From Acanthosepion lycidas (taxonomy: Eukaryota; Mollusca; Cephalopoda; Sepiida; Sepiidae), in NCBI GenBank assembly GCA_963932145.1, contig OZ010578.1:22823327-22887326 (forward strand): a stretch of 64,000 nt of DNA, given 5' to 3'. The position numbers were made by a program, and so were the translations under genes. Numbering within the stretch: position 1 is the first letter of the stretch; each line of letters opens with the position of its first letter. Of the stretch, positions 44,296 to 56,352 are shown piece after piece. Below the pieces are notes generated by a model. That model saw only the letters and a list, made by a program, of their open reading frames with translations. It had not been told where the DNA came from and made no database searches.

Positions 44296-45815
44296 CCATG
44301 GAAGAAATATATTGGAGAACTCTTCTACAGCGAAAAGAACAACCGGCAATACACAGAAATGTTGACGGACCGGAATTATTAAAAAAACGAAGTGAAATCT
44401 TCACTGGCCAGTAACAAAGCGGTGGGATCAGACGGAATTATAATAGAGATCTTTGCTCCCTTAGACGAGTTCGATAGAGACAAGTTTACAGAAATATAAA
44501 ATTAAATCTGCAACAGTAGCGATATACCGGAAGACTTAAGTAAATCTATTTCCATAGAATTGCCTAAGAAATTAGGGGCAAACGAATTTTAGCCTAATGA
44601 GCCACATAACGAAACTCATCATCCGAATTCTGAAGAATAGATCAATCAGCAGAATCAGATCGGAGACAAGAAAATTCCGGGATCCTCGAAGACAATGGAA
44701 CAAGGAACACAATATTTATGATCAAAATATTATCAGAATGAGCAATACAAATGCAGAAGGATGAGTAATTTATTGATTACGCAAAGGCATTCGATAAGTA
44801 CGCTACAAAGATCTGTTGGAGCTTCTCAGCAACTTTGAGATATTTGGAAAAGATATTCAAATAATCAAGAACCTGTACTGGCGGCAAACTGTGTGCATAC
44901 GGATGGCAAATGAGTTCATCAGATATACAAAAATAGAAATTGGTGTAAAGCAAGGGTGTCTCTTTTTACCAAAACTTATTCAACCTGTACGCCGAAGCAT
45001 TTCGGACAGAATTAGACGCTCTACTAAGATTCATTATTGGCGGCCAGAATGTTAACAACACAACATATGCAGATGACACAGTGATGATATCCGACACATA
45101 AAGAAAACTACAAAAGCTCATACACATTTTAGTGAAGGAAAGCGAGATAAAAGGACTGAGCAAAATGCAAGAAGACAAAATGAATGGTTGTTAGCAAAAG
45201 AATAAGTCTAAAATGCAAATTACAAATGGGAAATAACAAAATCAAACAATTACTAAAGTTCAAATATCTGGGAAGTGTTTTAACAGAGGACAGAAAGGGA
45301 GACAATGAAATCGGAACTATTGGGATAGCCAAAGATGCATTCCAAAAACTAAATGGAGAATTAAGAGACCGTGAGAACCTTATAAAGAAGTACTAAACTG
45401 TTATATAATATATATCCTACTCTATGGCAGTGAATTCTAGACAATCTCCTCGTACATGTAAAAGTGTCTTAAAGGAACAGAAATGTGTTTCTTCAGAAGG
45501 ATGTTGAGGATACCATGAACCGAAAATGTGAGTAACAGCAAGTTTTGGAGAAATAAAACGAAACTTATAAATCAAGATGAGAGAGTTAAAACTTCTGGTC
45601 TATATAATGAGGAAAGGGGGCTTTGAAAATCTGATACTCACAGATTGAGGGCATGAAGGACAGAGTAAAACAACGTATAACATATTTGATAAGTTTAACT
45701 AAACATATGGAAAAGAGTTTAGAAGGTATAAGGAAAGGCAAAATCTATTTAGAGCTACAAAGCAGGGGAAATTGCAGAAAGCCAGGATCGCCCACAGTCG
45801 ACATGGCACATAAAG
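44296..45815 (+). mobile_element. LINE reverse transcriptase, decayed, YADD box kept
   Basis: A second LINE type, of the endonuclease-reverse transcriptase kind. In order: YIGELFYSEKNNRQYTEML; NKAVGSDGIIIEIF ('GKAVGPDxIxxE'); DIPEDLSKSISIELPKKLGA; a decayed middle including YAKAF-like text; LLSNFEIFGKDIQIIKNLYW then RQTVCIRMANE; EIGVKQGC; and TYADDTVMISDT with the catalytic YADD intact near 45066-45077. It continues with MVVSKRISLKCKLQMGNNKI, QLLKFKYLGSVLTEDRKGDN, AKDAFQKLNGEL, LLVYIMRKGGFENLILTD and the typical end RIAHSRHGT. Many stops and shifts make it inactive. The apurinic endonuclease part is not seen, so the copy is 5'-truncated. Confidence 0.9.
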
Positions 45816-46600
45816 TCAAAGAAGAATCAATCATTCTAATTATGATTTTCTAAGAGTAATTTAGAAATGGCAAGAGACTGAAAAGATGGGTCACCCAAGG
45901 CGGATCAAACTCACTACTGAGTTGAAATTAATCTCGCGAGACAAACTTGCTAAAAATACACGACTTATCTTACAGAAAGTGTAGGGTGCTTCAAAATATA
46001 TAAAAGGCAGTGAAACAAAATGGCTCATATGTTGTCGAATAAATCTATGTATCAATGTCTAAATTTTGTTTTTTTAATTTCATTTAAAAACGCTATGAAC
46101 TTTCAGTATCACTCAAAAATTACATTTTCGTTACGTGAGATCAATATTCAGTTAGGATTTATTTATTCATGTTCATCAAGTCTTACGTAAAATGATTAGT
46201 GTAATACAATCTTCATATCCCTCAAGCTTGTTACCTTGACCTTGTGCCGTACTATTACTAAAATTGGTAAATATGACCATGGGATCTCGAATGAGCAGAG
46301 ATCTGAATGCGACAAATGAAAATAATTAATTGAAGGAAACAGGAACAGGATTTTTCTTCCATTTCTTGCTTTCTCTCCAACTCCGCTTTCTCACCGAAAA
46401 TAGTTTCTTGACACCTTTTACTATTCCTTCTCCTTCTCCTAATTGCTCACAGGAATTTATTAAATTAAGAACGCCCAGAATCTCATTTTGTACGTCAGGA
46501 CCGCCTTTGGTAATCTTCCAAAAGAGAAAATAGAAAAGGTAGATAATCAGAGGAAGTAGTCAAAGACCACCTGATGTTCGTTCAAATCACCCCACTCGCG
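45816..46600. other. Unassigned DNA
   Basis: LINE 3' flank and unrecognised sequence. A 67-codon frame at 46330 has no known domain. Confidence 0.4.
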
Positions 46601-46619
46601 CTCTCTCTATATCTATCTA

Positions 46620-46679
<60 letters not shown>

Positions 46680-46712
46680 TTTATTTATTTATTTATCTAT
46701 CTATCTATCTTT
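46601..46712. repeat. Compound microsatellite (CT, CA, TTTA, TCTA)
   Basis: CT-rich, then (CA)n, then (TTTA)n and (TCTA)n blocks follow one another. It is unlike the (TA)n type that dominates the window. Confidence 0.95.
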
Positions 46713-48084
46713 TACCAAACTTGGAACAGTGATGCTTTTGCAACATTAGTTTCCCTGCTAGATTCGCTGAGAGAATTACAAATGATAAAAAAAACATGCA
46801 CACAAAACAATTGGAGAAAAAACTCTTGAAACTTTTCATTACCATCAAAAGTCCCTTCGTTCTAAACAGATTTTGAAAGCAATGCCATTATTCTAACAAT
46901 TTCACAGTTTTTGTCCTTAGCTGTTCTCTGTAAAATGCTAAAGATAAAACCTTTCTTCGTTCAGAGCTCCCTGTATATTTTTTTCCATTTACTGTTTTTT
47001 TTTTCTTATTCCGAGGATCGGAGCTTTGATCGACTGGTTTTTTAAGGTTACATAATCAGTAAATGCGCTGATCGTTTGCATGGGTTTTCAAAGAAAATCA
47101 TGTTTATAAAAAAACACTTATATTTTCAATACTATAAAAATTATATCAACAAATATGATCCTATGTAAAACATGTAAAATTATATGTAAAATTATAAAAT
47201 AATCGTTTTATTATGAGAAAAGGATGGAAAAATCCATACACAACTATGTTTGGTTTTTTGATAGTGCCAGGTTTCATTGAGTTGTCAATTAAATCCGTTC
47301 CATTTTTTCAATGTTATTTCAATTAACGCTCAAAATATTTTTGGCGTAGTGTTTTATGATTTATTTTCTTGCTCTTTTCTACAACTTTTTTGTTTTATTA
47401 TTTTCGAATTTTTAAAAGTTTTTTTTTTTCCTCTTTTGAAACATATATTGATAGAGTGCGAAATATAGAAAAGGTTCATTTTCGACACCGGAATCTTTAA
47501 CATATTACCACTTGGTTAAATGCAATTCAAACGCTTGGTTAGATATTTCTACCGCACCCACCGTATTCTAATGGTTCGGTGCCTTCAGATTATTAGCTTT
47601 TTAAATCACTTTCTAACAGTCTGTGAAGCATTTCGTTCACCAACTAGATGCAGTTGAAAACGTGGTTCGATGAATTCTTCGAGTCAGGATATCTAACGTC
47701 AAGGCATTGACAAGCTGGTGGAAAGATTCTAAGTTGTGAACAATGAGAATATATTTTTGATTGATTTGTCAAAGTTGCTGAAGAATAATAGGATCAGTAT
47801 AAGTAGAAAAAACGAAGAATTTTTCTGAAAAACCAATATTATGCAACTCAATATTTTCACAATACTATTCGTATTAACAAACCATTATTGTTATAATTTC
47901 CAGGATATTTTTTATATTTATATAAGCAATGGAGACTCAGATTATAATAAGCAGCCTTATTACAGAAATTGATAAGTTGTTTTGTTAGCTTGTCAGATTT
48001 TATTTTGCAAAGTAAAGCAAAAACGTTTATTTTCAAAAGCTTTAAACAGGCCGCAAATGATATATTTTAACACAATAACACTCG
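46713..48084. other. Unassigned AT-rich DNA
   Basis: No gene or element recognised. Low-complexity T-rich tracts lie near 46990 and 47425. Confidence 0.4.
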
Positions 48085-48180
48085 TTGAATAAATCATTAT
48101 CTGTCTATATTTCTGAGACGAGGTATTATGTACATTATTCGGACTATTGTCCTCATCTTTGTCGCCATATTTATTACAAC

Positions 48181-48213
48181 GTTTCGGCCGTTGTACGCTC
48201 CGACCCTCTTCAG
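48181..48213 (-). ncRNA. Hammerhead-like core, inverted PLE repeat
   Basis: Minus strand: CTGAAGA (48213 to 48207), one unpaired G, GGTCG-GAGCGTACAA-CGGCC as five-pair stem II including a G-U, then GAAAC (48185 to 48181). Next is GTTGTA, so A-U and C-G around GTT with a GTA triplet could make a minimal helix III. Both invariant strands are intact. Helix I is missing because the inverted copy ends right at the core. Confidence 0.5.
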
Positions 48214-49040
48214 AAAACAGTTTGCCTGCCTTATGTGAAGTGGTTATCAGAGAAAATGCAAAGTATCTGCGGTACATATAACATCAGGACAACCTTCAAA
48301 AGGTTGACGACACTTCGCAGATATTTTTCCGAGTAAGACCCCCCCCCCCGATATAGGAGAGCATGAATAAAGACCGTGTGTACGCTATCCCGTGAAGCTG
48401 CAGAAAGAAATATAAAGGGGAGATAGGCCGCTCCCTTAAGGTAAGGCTTGAAGAACACCAGAAAGCAGTAACACGAGGGGAAGTGAAAAAATCAGTGGCT
48501 GACCACATATGAAGAGAAAAGTGAGATCACTGTCCTCTGTGGGATCAGGTTGAGATCATAGACGACATCATTTAACGAACATCATTGGAATATTCGTAAA
48601 CTTAAGGAATAAGCACATATGCTAGGCCACAAAAATCCCATGAGTCGACCAAGCATAGAAATGTATACAATATGGGAACCAGTAATAAGGAGTCTCAGAT
48701 AAAAATGAGAATAACAACAAAAGTTGCAATATGAGCTCTGGTAAAAACATGTATTGATAACAGCAGAAATTGCAATATGAACACTGGTAAAAAAAAGGTT
48801 GCTGAATTCATACACAGATGTCAACAAGAAAACATGGCACCATGGATAAAGGCCTTGGTTAGATCTAGTGACAGGACACAAAGAGTGTGAGTTCAATACC
48901 TGGTTAAGGCGGTGGAGAACTTGGAGAGTATAATTAAAAGGATGTAACTGATAACTGACATCCATTAGACATGGCATGTGGAACTAGAACAGTCTACCCC
49001 AGAGAGCGAAATAAAGGGTTGAATTCGACATTCCAACCAC

Positions 49041-49080
49041 TTGATGATGGCCGGGGCGTACAAAGGCCGAAACTTTGTAA
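49041..49080 (+). ncRNA. Hammerhead-like core, direct PLE repeat
   Basis: TTGATGA (first base changed), one unpaired T, GGCC-loop-GGCC, GAAAC, then TTTGTA. Stem II keeps four pairs although its bases differ from the copy at 48.2 kb. The mutation of the first core base should inactivate it. Confidence 0.45.
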
Positions 49081-49179
49081 TAAATGTGGTGACAAAGATG
49101 AGGATAATAGTCTGAATAATGGAAATAGTATGAATAAAGCATTATTATAGTGACATGTTAATAGTGATTCTTTGATATT

Positions 49180-49710
49180 CGATAACTTTCATTATTTGAC
49201 TATATCTCTGGAATTAAGTATCATGATTACTTGCATTATTACATTATTCGGACTGTTATCCTCAGTTTCATTGCCATATTCACAACGTTTCAATCTAACC
49301 AACGTCTTTATCCACTGGGCCGGGTGTTCTCAAGGACATCAATGTATAAATTTTGGGGACTTAAAAACCTAATGCCTTTTATACAAGTGCTTATATTGCA
49401 ATTTTTTCAGTTATTATAATTGCATTTTTTATCTGAGCTTATATTGTAATTTTTGTTGTTATTCATTGCTTTTCTCAAGGCTCAAAGAGTTATAAGTTCC
49501 ATACAAAGCCACAGCAGAGTTGAATCGAAGGAAAATAATTGAGACATCTAGAAGAGGTATGGCACGTGGAACTAGAACTATCTAACCCGGTGGACTAAGT
49601 GTTCGGTTCAAAAGACTAGTCACCTGAAGAAGGCCGGATGTACTACGGCCAAAACTTTAATATGGCAATGAAGATGAGGATAACAGTCAGAATAATGTAA
49701 ATAATGCAAG
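49180..49710. mobile_element. Second PLE copy: inverted then direct terminal repeats
   Basis: 49215-49290 is an inverted terminal-repeat piece (attattcggactgttatcct) joined to an inverted 3' region (ctaaccaacgtctttatcca). From 49560 a direct repeat follows with ggcacgtggaactagaact, CTGAAGA (49624-49630), A, GGCCG-GATGTACTA-CGGCC and AAAAC. No coding part remains between them. The arrangement repeats that of the neighbour at 48.1-49.1 kb. Confidence 0.7.
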
Positions 49711-50438
49711 GAAGCTTCATTATTGTCTACACTTTTCTACTGCTTGAAATTTAACATTATTTACAAATGATTATATTGATTCTCATTTCTATTTGTTTGA
49801 ATTTAGTTTCCTTTTCTATTGTGAGTTAACCATCCATCTAATATAGCTCTACATTCATCACTAAATATGACTTTGAGAATTCAGTTTACATGACCTTCTT
49901 AAATGATTTTTTATGTGATTTTTAACCTAACCTGCCCACCTAAAGACTTAGTTTTCTTGCGTTCGAGTATTTAGGAAATATTTTTAATAGTTTCGTGTCT
50001 GTCTATATTCGCAATAGCATTTCTTCAAAGATTTCTTCTGCTAAAACAAATTTCCTATCTTACTACTATTCAACATTTTATCAAATCTCTTCTTGTGATG
50101 TTCTTCAAAATGGCTTGATCTGTTCTTCTTATCTTACTTCTGTTTTCAATTGAATTATTTTATTGTTTTTTGATCTCTTTTCAACTTTCTCACAATTTTC
50201 AAAGTTGTGCGTCTCTCATGCTATTTGTCTGCTCTTTTGAAGTTATATCTTTTTACGAAACCCGGAAATCATATATCCGCACACACACAAAAATTCCACA
50301 GCACTAAGCTATTGTAAATGTTTCTAAGAAATTTTTTTCTAAGCTGAAATTCAAAAGATGGCGCTGTCAAGATGCTCCACGGTCAGGTAAACTGTTTGAT
50401 ATTGATGATATTACTTTAAAATGATCAACGTTACATTG
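49711..50438. other. Unassigned AT-rich DNA
   Basis: No gene or element recognised. Confidence 0.4.
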
Positions 50439-50445
50439 TGCCACA

Positions 50446-50522
<77 letters not shown>

Positions 50523-50582
50523 GAATATTAATATTAGTATATATATATATATATATATATATATACTAATATTAATATTCGT
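50439..50582. repeat. (CA)n/(TA)n array with 62-bp perfect palindrome
   Basis: A CA array with a GCGC interruption runs into (TA)n. Then 50521-50582 is a perfect palindrome: acgaatattaatattagta, a TA centre, and the exact complement. Confidence 0.95.
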
Positions 50583-50886
50583 TTGGAAAAAACCTCAGAT
50601 AGCTCAACTTGTAGACATGTCAAAACAAATCGGTAACCGAGCAAAAAATTGGAAATAAATAATAAAGAACTAAAAACATCCGAATAGGGCGAAATAAATC
50701 ATCCAGAGCCTCAAGTCTTAAATCCAAAGAAAATAAAACCCAAGCAAATAGTCAGACTAAAACGTAGAGGGCTCAATACCCTAAGTTTAGCGCGAATAAC
50801 TAAAATAAACGGATCTTCAGTGTAAGGTTAACCTGAAGAGCCGTTTAGATAATACCTAGGTAGGTTTTCCTGGCTCTTTAGGAATG

Positions 50887-50943
<57 letters not shown>

Positions 50944-51140
50944 ATTTCATCGCAAGCAAGACAATAATAAATAGTGTACATAAATCATCTCAGAAATATA
51001 GACAGATAATAAAGTTTAAGTTTTCGGAATTCGCATCGACGTACACCTGATGAAGCCTGGCGGGAAAATACTGCCGAGTAAAAAAAAAAAAGTCCATATC
51101 TTAATAAGCGTAATCAATGAAAATTCCTCATCCAACAAAT
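50583..51140 (+). repeat. Dispersed repeat piece, (TA)n and PLE-like end
   Basis: 50583-50887 is an unidentified non-coding repeat-like stretch, and (TA)n occupies 50888-50940. Then cgcaagcaagacaataat resembles the LINE 3' end at 30.66 kb. From 51041, acCTGATGA, agcctggcggg, aaaat, actgcc resembles a degenerate PLE terminal repeat core. Boundaries are uncertain. Confidence 0.4.
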
Positions 51141-51913
51141 TCAGACAGAAATTCTTTCTCTTGTAATATTCCTTTTGAAATGTACTTTATGTGTCCATAT
51201 CTGTAGCGTATTCATTTGGGGGTTTTTTCGTCACCTATATCATCAGCATCTGTGTTTTCTGCTTCTAAAGAAACATTACTTGTTTTTGCTCTAAATATTG
51301 ACTGAAGTGGTCGAACCTAAAATGTTTCTTCAATTCACTAATTAATTAATGCTAATAATGTTTTTATTACATTTTTGTTATATTTTAAAAAATTTTGAAA
51401 GAATAACAAACTACCGTCTGAAGTTATTAAGTAAGATATATACATTTCAGCAATTAAAATTTACTTTGAAAAAATTGTAAAATTTTAAACAATCAATTTG
51501 GATGCCAAGACAAAGCCTGGGTTAAATATCTAGTCGTATCAATATGTTCTATTGAAGTTATTTGATTTATTCTGAAAACTGCTGGCTCAACTTTTTAAGC
51601 AAAACCAAATAATCAGATTTTACTTCAATAAAATGGTATTAAAATAATAAAACAAAAATTGGTCAACGTCCGTAATAGAACAAATAACAAACACTTATAA
51701 GTCTTCGAATCCTTTACATTTTAATATAGTGACCCTTCTTCTCGCTAACATTGAGTAATCTATTATCCATTGATTTTCCCAATTTTTGTTCACTTTCCAA
51801 CATGGTAGTTTTCTATTAGTCTGCTTTGATGTTATATCATTTAATTTTATCTTTACAAATGACAATAGATTTTAGGTCGGATTCAAATCAAGACTTCATG
51901 GTGATCTATTTAG

Positions 51914-51914
<1 letters not shown>
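51141..51914. other. Unassigned AT-rich DNA
   Basis: Nothing recognised. Confidence 0.4.

Positions 51915-51973
<59 letters not shown>
51915..51973. repeat. (TA)n microsatellite
   Basis: TA array ending exactly where the first copy of the duplicated segment begins. Confidence 0.97.
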
Positions 51974-51975
<2 letters not shown>

Positions 51976-52275
51976 AAAATACAATCTAAGACAAATGTCA
52001 AATAATTGCGATAGATACTTCTATTGAACCTTCACAATACTTTACGGGCTTTCAAAGCTAACTCCTGTTGAATCTGATAAAGAGCAATAAAGTTTATTAT
52101 TTGAACTGTTTACTAATATTTACTAATTATTTGGGCAATGAGATAATTACAGTGGAGTGTTTTGTACATCTCACATTCTTCAGCCTTAATCATCTTAGCA
52201 TACTAACAGTGTTATATTTCTACCAAAGTGTCACGTGATGGGAAAGAGATTACTAATACGTACTCATACCTTTTT
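51974..52275 (+). repeat. Duplicated segment, copy 1
   Basis: Nearly identical in direct orientation to 56353-56638 (starting tgaaaatacaatctaagaca, ending acctttttctgggagta). Differences are a few substitutions and two small deletions in copy 2. The following 45 bases (aacattaaaattggcagaaa) recur at 54128. No coding potential. Confidence 0.93.
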
Positions 52276-54287
52276 CTGGGAGTAACATTAAAATTGGCAG
52301 AAAATTTAGTTATATATTTTAGATTATCTTCTCTCTTGTAAATGCTTCTTGTTTATGCTCACAGAATCCACGGGTAAGCTTAGATACATGACAGGCAACA
52401 CTGTTGTGTATAAATACACACTTCAGCTTGAATCTGAGAGACTGGGATTGTACCATGCAAAGACCGCAGTAGTTAGCATTGTTCAGTTTAAATCCCTCAT
52501 CAACATTGAATGGTCTATTAATGGTTTGGTCGACAATTCCAACCTATATCGTAACACTACCCCCTCCTTGTTGCCTTTTTTTAGTCACAGGCACGGTGGA
52601 ATTGGATAAAATCAATGCTTTGATCCAAACATCAGGTTCATTACATGTCACAAAAGGTAAAATTTTATGTATTCCTTGAACCAATTTTGATACTTTAAAA
52701 TAGTTTAATCAGACGAAGTTGCCTAGAAGACATTTTTACTAACCCCAATTCATAATGTATTCTATACCTTTTGCTCTTCTTCACTACCTCAATTCCAGTC
52801 TTTTCAAAGATCTGAGCGCTGGTCAAAAGTGGTTGTTTCACTATAACTCACTTTTGTTTACTTAAGGTACCTTCACTTTTGGCATAAACTTTCGATACCT
52901 AAGTTTAAAAATTCTTGCAAAAATCAAATTATTGTCGGATTTTAATGAAACTTTCAGGACTTATTCACAAATGAATGAAATTATTTTGGAAATTTTTTTT
53001 TTTTTTTAGAAAATTTTGTTAAAAAGAGATTTTTTTTAACATGTTTCCACCCACTTACATATTTTCATGAAATTTCGAGAAATTAAATCTTCAAGCGCGG
53101 GATTTGTTTTATTAGTTATAAATAGGACTCTTTGTAGAAAGTAAATCACCAGTTTTTTTTGTAAAAAAGTACCCCATATCATAGAAAATCTGCTCTGAAT
53201 TATTAAAAAAAATGTAAAAATCTATGACATTAATTAATTAGAAAAGCTTTCACCTATTTTTATAAATACGTTATACTAAGGACATTATTCTGTGAAGAAA
53301 TAAAAAATTTTCAATGAATAATGTATTTTTTACAAATTTAAAAAATGTTTTTCATTAACTTCTTAATACTTCAAAAATCATTTAAAATTCTTTATTGCTT
53401 TCAAGCACATAATACAATGATAACGTTAATGAAAAAGTAAATTTACGAATCGAAATTTGAAAAGCACATAACAGTCATTTAACCACAAATATTTTTTAAA
53501 TAATTTCAAAAAAAATTATATTGAAAAAAAACGTTCATAATTTCTACGTATGGAAATTTATACACGACATAATACTTAAAAAAATTTAAACAATTATCTA
53601 ATTAATAAAAAAACTTTAAATAATTACCTAATTAAGAAAGTATAAAAAAAATAGATATTACATAATTGCTGAATAAAAATGTTAATATCTAAAAAGTACT
53701 AGTTAAAAACGAAAAACCGCGTTCGCTTACTTTGCAAAAATTGTCAATTTTGATCATCCATAGTAATCTTCCATCACCTCGTCACAATCGAGCGTTTTTT
53801 AATCGTGGTATGCTGCTTTTTTACGTGACCTAATGGAGGTACCTAGTTTACGTTTATCTCGAGGAAGCAAATTCCTAAAGGCTTTTCCTTTGCTTCTGTA
53901 AAGATTTTTTATATTTTCGATGTGGATATTCCCTAACACAATAACTTTGTTATTTTCTGTTTTTCAGGATTTGTTAGATTCTTTCTTTTTACCCATGTTT
54001 AAATATATATTATGAACAAAAAGAAAAATAGTTTTTATTAGATTTCATAGGCCTTGAATTAATATAAGTTTAATGTGTATACTAAATTCAGTCAGTTCAT
54101 TTTCGTAAATTACAAATATCTCAAATACGTAACATTAAAATTGGCAGAAAATTTAGTTAAATGTTTTAGTGTGGAAATGGATGAGTTTAAGTTTGGCATA
54201 TTGATTCAGAACTTTTATTAACGTTTATTTGATCTGCATAATAACTTCAGACTGACTGTAAAGATCTCAACAGCAAAAAACAAACTT
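52276..54287. other. Very AT-rich unassigned DNA
   Basis: 52900-53700 is especially A/T-rich with poly-A and poly-T runs. Frames near 52350-52680 are short and lack domains. 54128-54170 repeats part of the flank of copy 1. Confidence 0.45.
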
Positions 54288-54389
54288 TTAGGTTGGTGCA
54301 AAAATAATGACGTAATAATGTCGTTTTTTGACGTATTTTTAACGTCAAAAAAACGACATTATTACGTCATTATTTTTGCACCAACTTAA
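54288..54389. mobile_element. MADE1-like mariner MITE
   Basis: Almost the whole 102 bp is an inverted repeat. Arms of about 47 bp start TTAGGTTGGTGCAAAAATAA on one side and TTAAGTTGGTGCAAAAATAA on the other, around a short centre. TTAGGTTGGTGCAAAA is the terminal repeat of cecropia-type mariners, and an 80-bp MITE built the same way (MADE1) is known from human. TA follows on the right; the left flank is TT, so one duplication base may have mutated. Confidence 0.92.
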
Positions 54390-56352
54390 TATATAAGTAA
54401 ATGAAGTAAACATTATATTTGTCTTTGCTGTATTAGCGGTATATTATTAGATGGAGTCATAAATACCTTCTGCTTTTTGTTTATGAATCATTATCTTTCT
54501 TCTTTGCGTTGAGAGCGTGTGGTACGAAAACACCCAACTTCTGGACTCTCCCCTTCATTAGCGAGATGTGCATATGGCAGATTGCAATGTATTTAACAAT
54601 TCCTGAGTACTTTGATCGAGATTGATTTTCATTAACACAAACAGAGAAATGTACCAAATCACAATAGCAGAGTACATGTAATTAGAGAGAAAATAAAGAC
54701 ATAACAAACATTAACTACCGTTTCAAATAGAAGATTAGGAAAGAAGATCCCATTAATATTCGAAATAAGGATAACAGCTACTGGTCTTGAGTGTTGAAAG
54801 AGAATTTTTTTTTTTCATAGTCAAATACAAAAATAAATAACAGAATTATCGAACAAATGGAATGAAGAAAGTTTATAATAAAAAAAAGACAAAAAATAAT
54901 ACCTAGCATTGAAGAAAAAATACATGCAAGGCAAATTAACAGTAAAATGGAAAAAATTAACAAGACATCGTAGTGTTCAGAATTCAAGACAAGACAGATC
55001 GGGACTAAGTCGTATAAAATTGCAAACCGGCGTATTTTATTGGCTTGGAAAAAAATCTAAACATGCATTTGTGTGCTTCTGCCTATAAAAGGGGAGGGGC
55101 AACACAAACGAAAGCAGTATTAACTGCTTGATCAATGAAAGCCAAATGATTCCTTGTAGCGAAACGGCTAATATTAATACTATCAATACTACTGGTGCTA
55201 ATATGACGACTACCAATGACTTTAGAGCTTTAACACTAATGTCTGATGAACGTACCTGTGTTCATCGTTCAACGATTTTTCGCTAGAACCAAACTTTCTA
55301 AACATATTTCGTGCTTATCGCTTCGTTACAACTTTTTGAACATTAAAATTATACATTTTTTCTAGATTTTTCCATAACGTTATTCCCTTGCTTGATCTCA
55401 TATAACAGTATGCGGCAAAAATGCATTTCAAATTCATCCATTGATCCGGTTAGAAAATGGATTCTGTGTACGTTACCACTTCTGTTCAAAAAATAAGTTA
55501 TGTTAATGCACCTCATCTCTAGTACTAACTGCTACTTATGATTGGTAGTTAAGATGACACATTCGTTATTACAATTGGTTCACCAATTCAGGAATTTCTT
55601 ATGATTCAAACCAATATTTAATCGTCTTGTTCTTTTGTTCTTTTGCACAACCTTTTTTGTTATGAACCGTGGAGTCTACAAAAAGTATAACCAGAAACTT
55701 ACTAGAGAAACAGTTGATTTCAGTAAATATACATTTCTCTGGAATATTATCTTAGAATATTTAACGGCTTATAATTTTCAGTTTTCAGTAAATAAAAAGA
55801 AGTCAAGGATATTCCAGTCTCTATATACGATCCATATATTATCAAATGACTCGATCCAGCATCGAGTGACTAAGAAGAGGCGTAATTTTTCTTTGACGTG
55901 TTAAATTTCACAAGATGACGAAATTCCATGGAGTACCTTTTCTTCAGTGACCCAAGCAGTTTACCTCACGGAATTGTAATTCTAAGTGATTACAAGGTGA
56001 GCCTTTAACATGCAATAATATCAATTAACCTGAAAATTAAATCTAATGGAAAATGGCAGAGTCATGTTTCCTCCTGGGTTAATATTGTTACCCTGACAAT
56101 TGCCAATTGACAAAAGCGTGGCGCAAAGTCTCCAAAATTATAAGTGACGATAATAATGTAATAACAGTGCGATGTCATGAGGCCGACCGCTGTCATGTGA
56201 CATCAGCTCTCCAGGAAATATATTTTATGGAACATCGAACCACCTTAGTTGACCAAACCTATTCTCATTTACATAGGCGTTTCCAAATACATTCAAATAT
56301 TACAATTAAAATTACGGTTCGGCCAAATGTCGTAAATTCTATAAATTCTGAT
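54390..56352. other. Unassigned DNA
   Basis: No gene or element recognised. Frames up to 89 codons (55635, 56107) have no recognisable domain. Confidence 0.4.

Larger units (their letters stand above)
48085..49140 (+). mobile_element. Penelope-like element: inverted repeat, GIY-YIG, 3' repeat
   Basis: At 48085-48213 the terminal repeat is inverted. From 48225 the plus strand codes YVKWLSEKMQSICGTYNIRT and TFKRLTTLRRYFSE. After a C12 tract that shifts the frame it reads DRVYAIP, then SCRKKYKGEIGRSLKVRLEE and HQKAVTRGEVKKSVADHI (the GIY-YIG nuclease, with YIG changed to YKG). Then come NIIGIF/IRKLKE-type text and GHKNPMSRPSIEMYTIWEPV at 48625-48690, the C-terminus. A 3' region and a direct terminal repeat with a hammerhead-like core follow (from 48965). 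The reverse-transcriptase palm is absent. Stops and frameshifts make it inactive. Confidence 0.85.
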
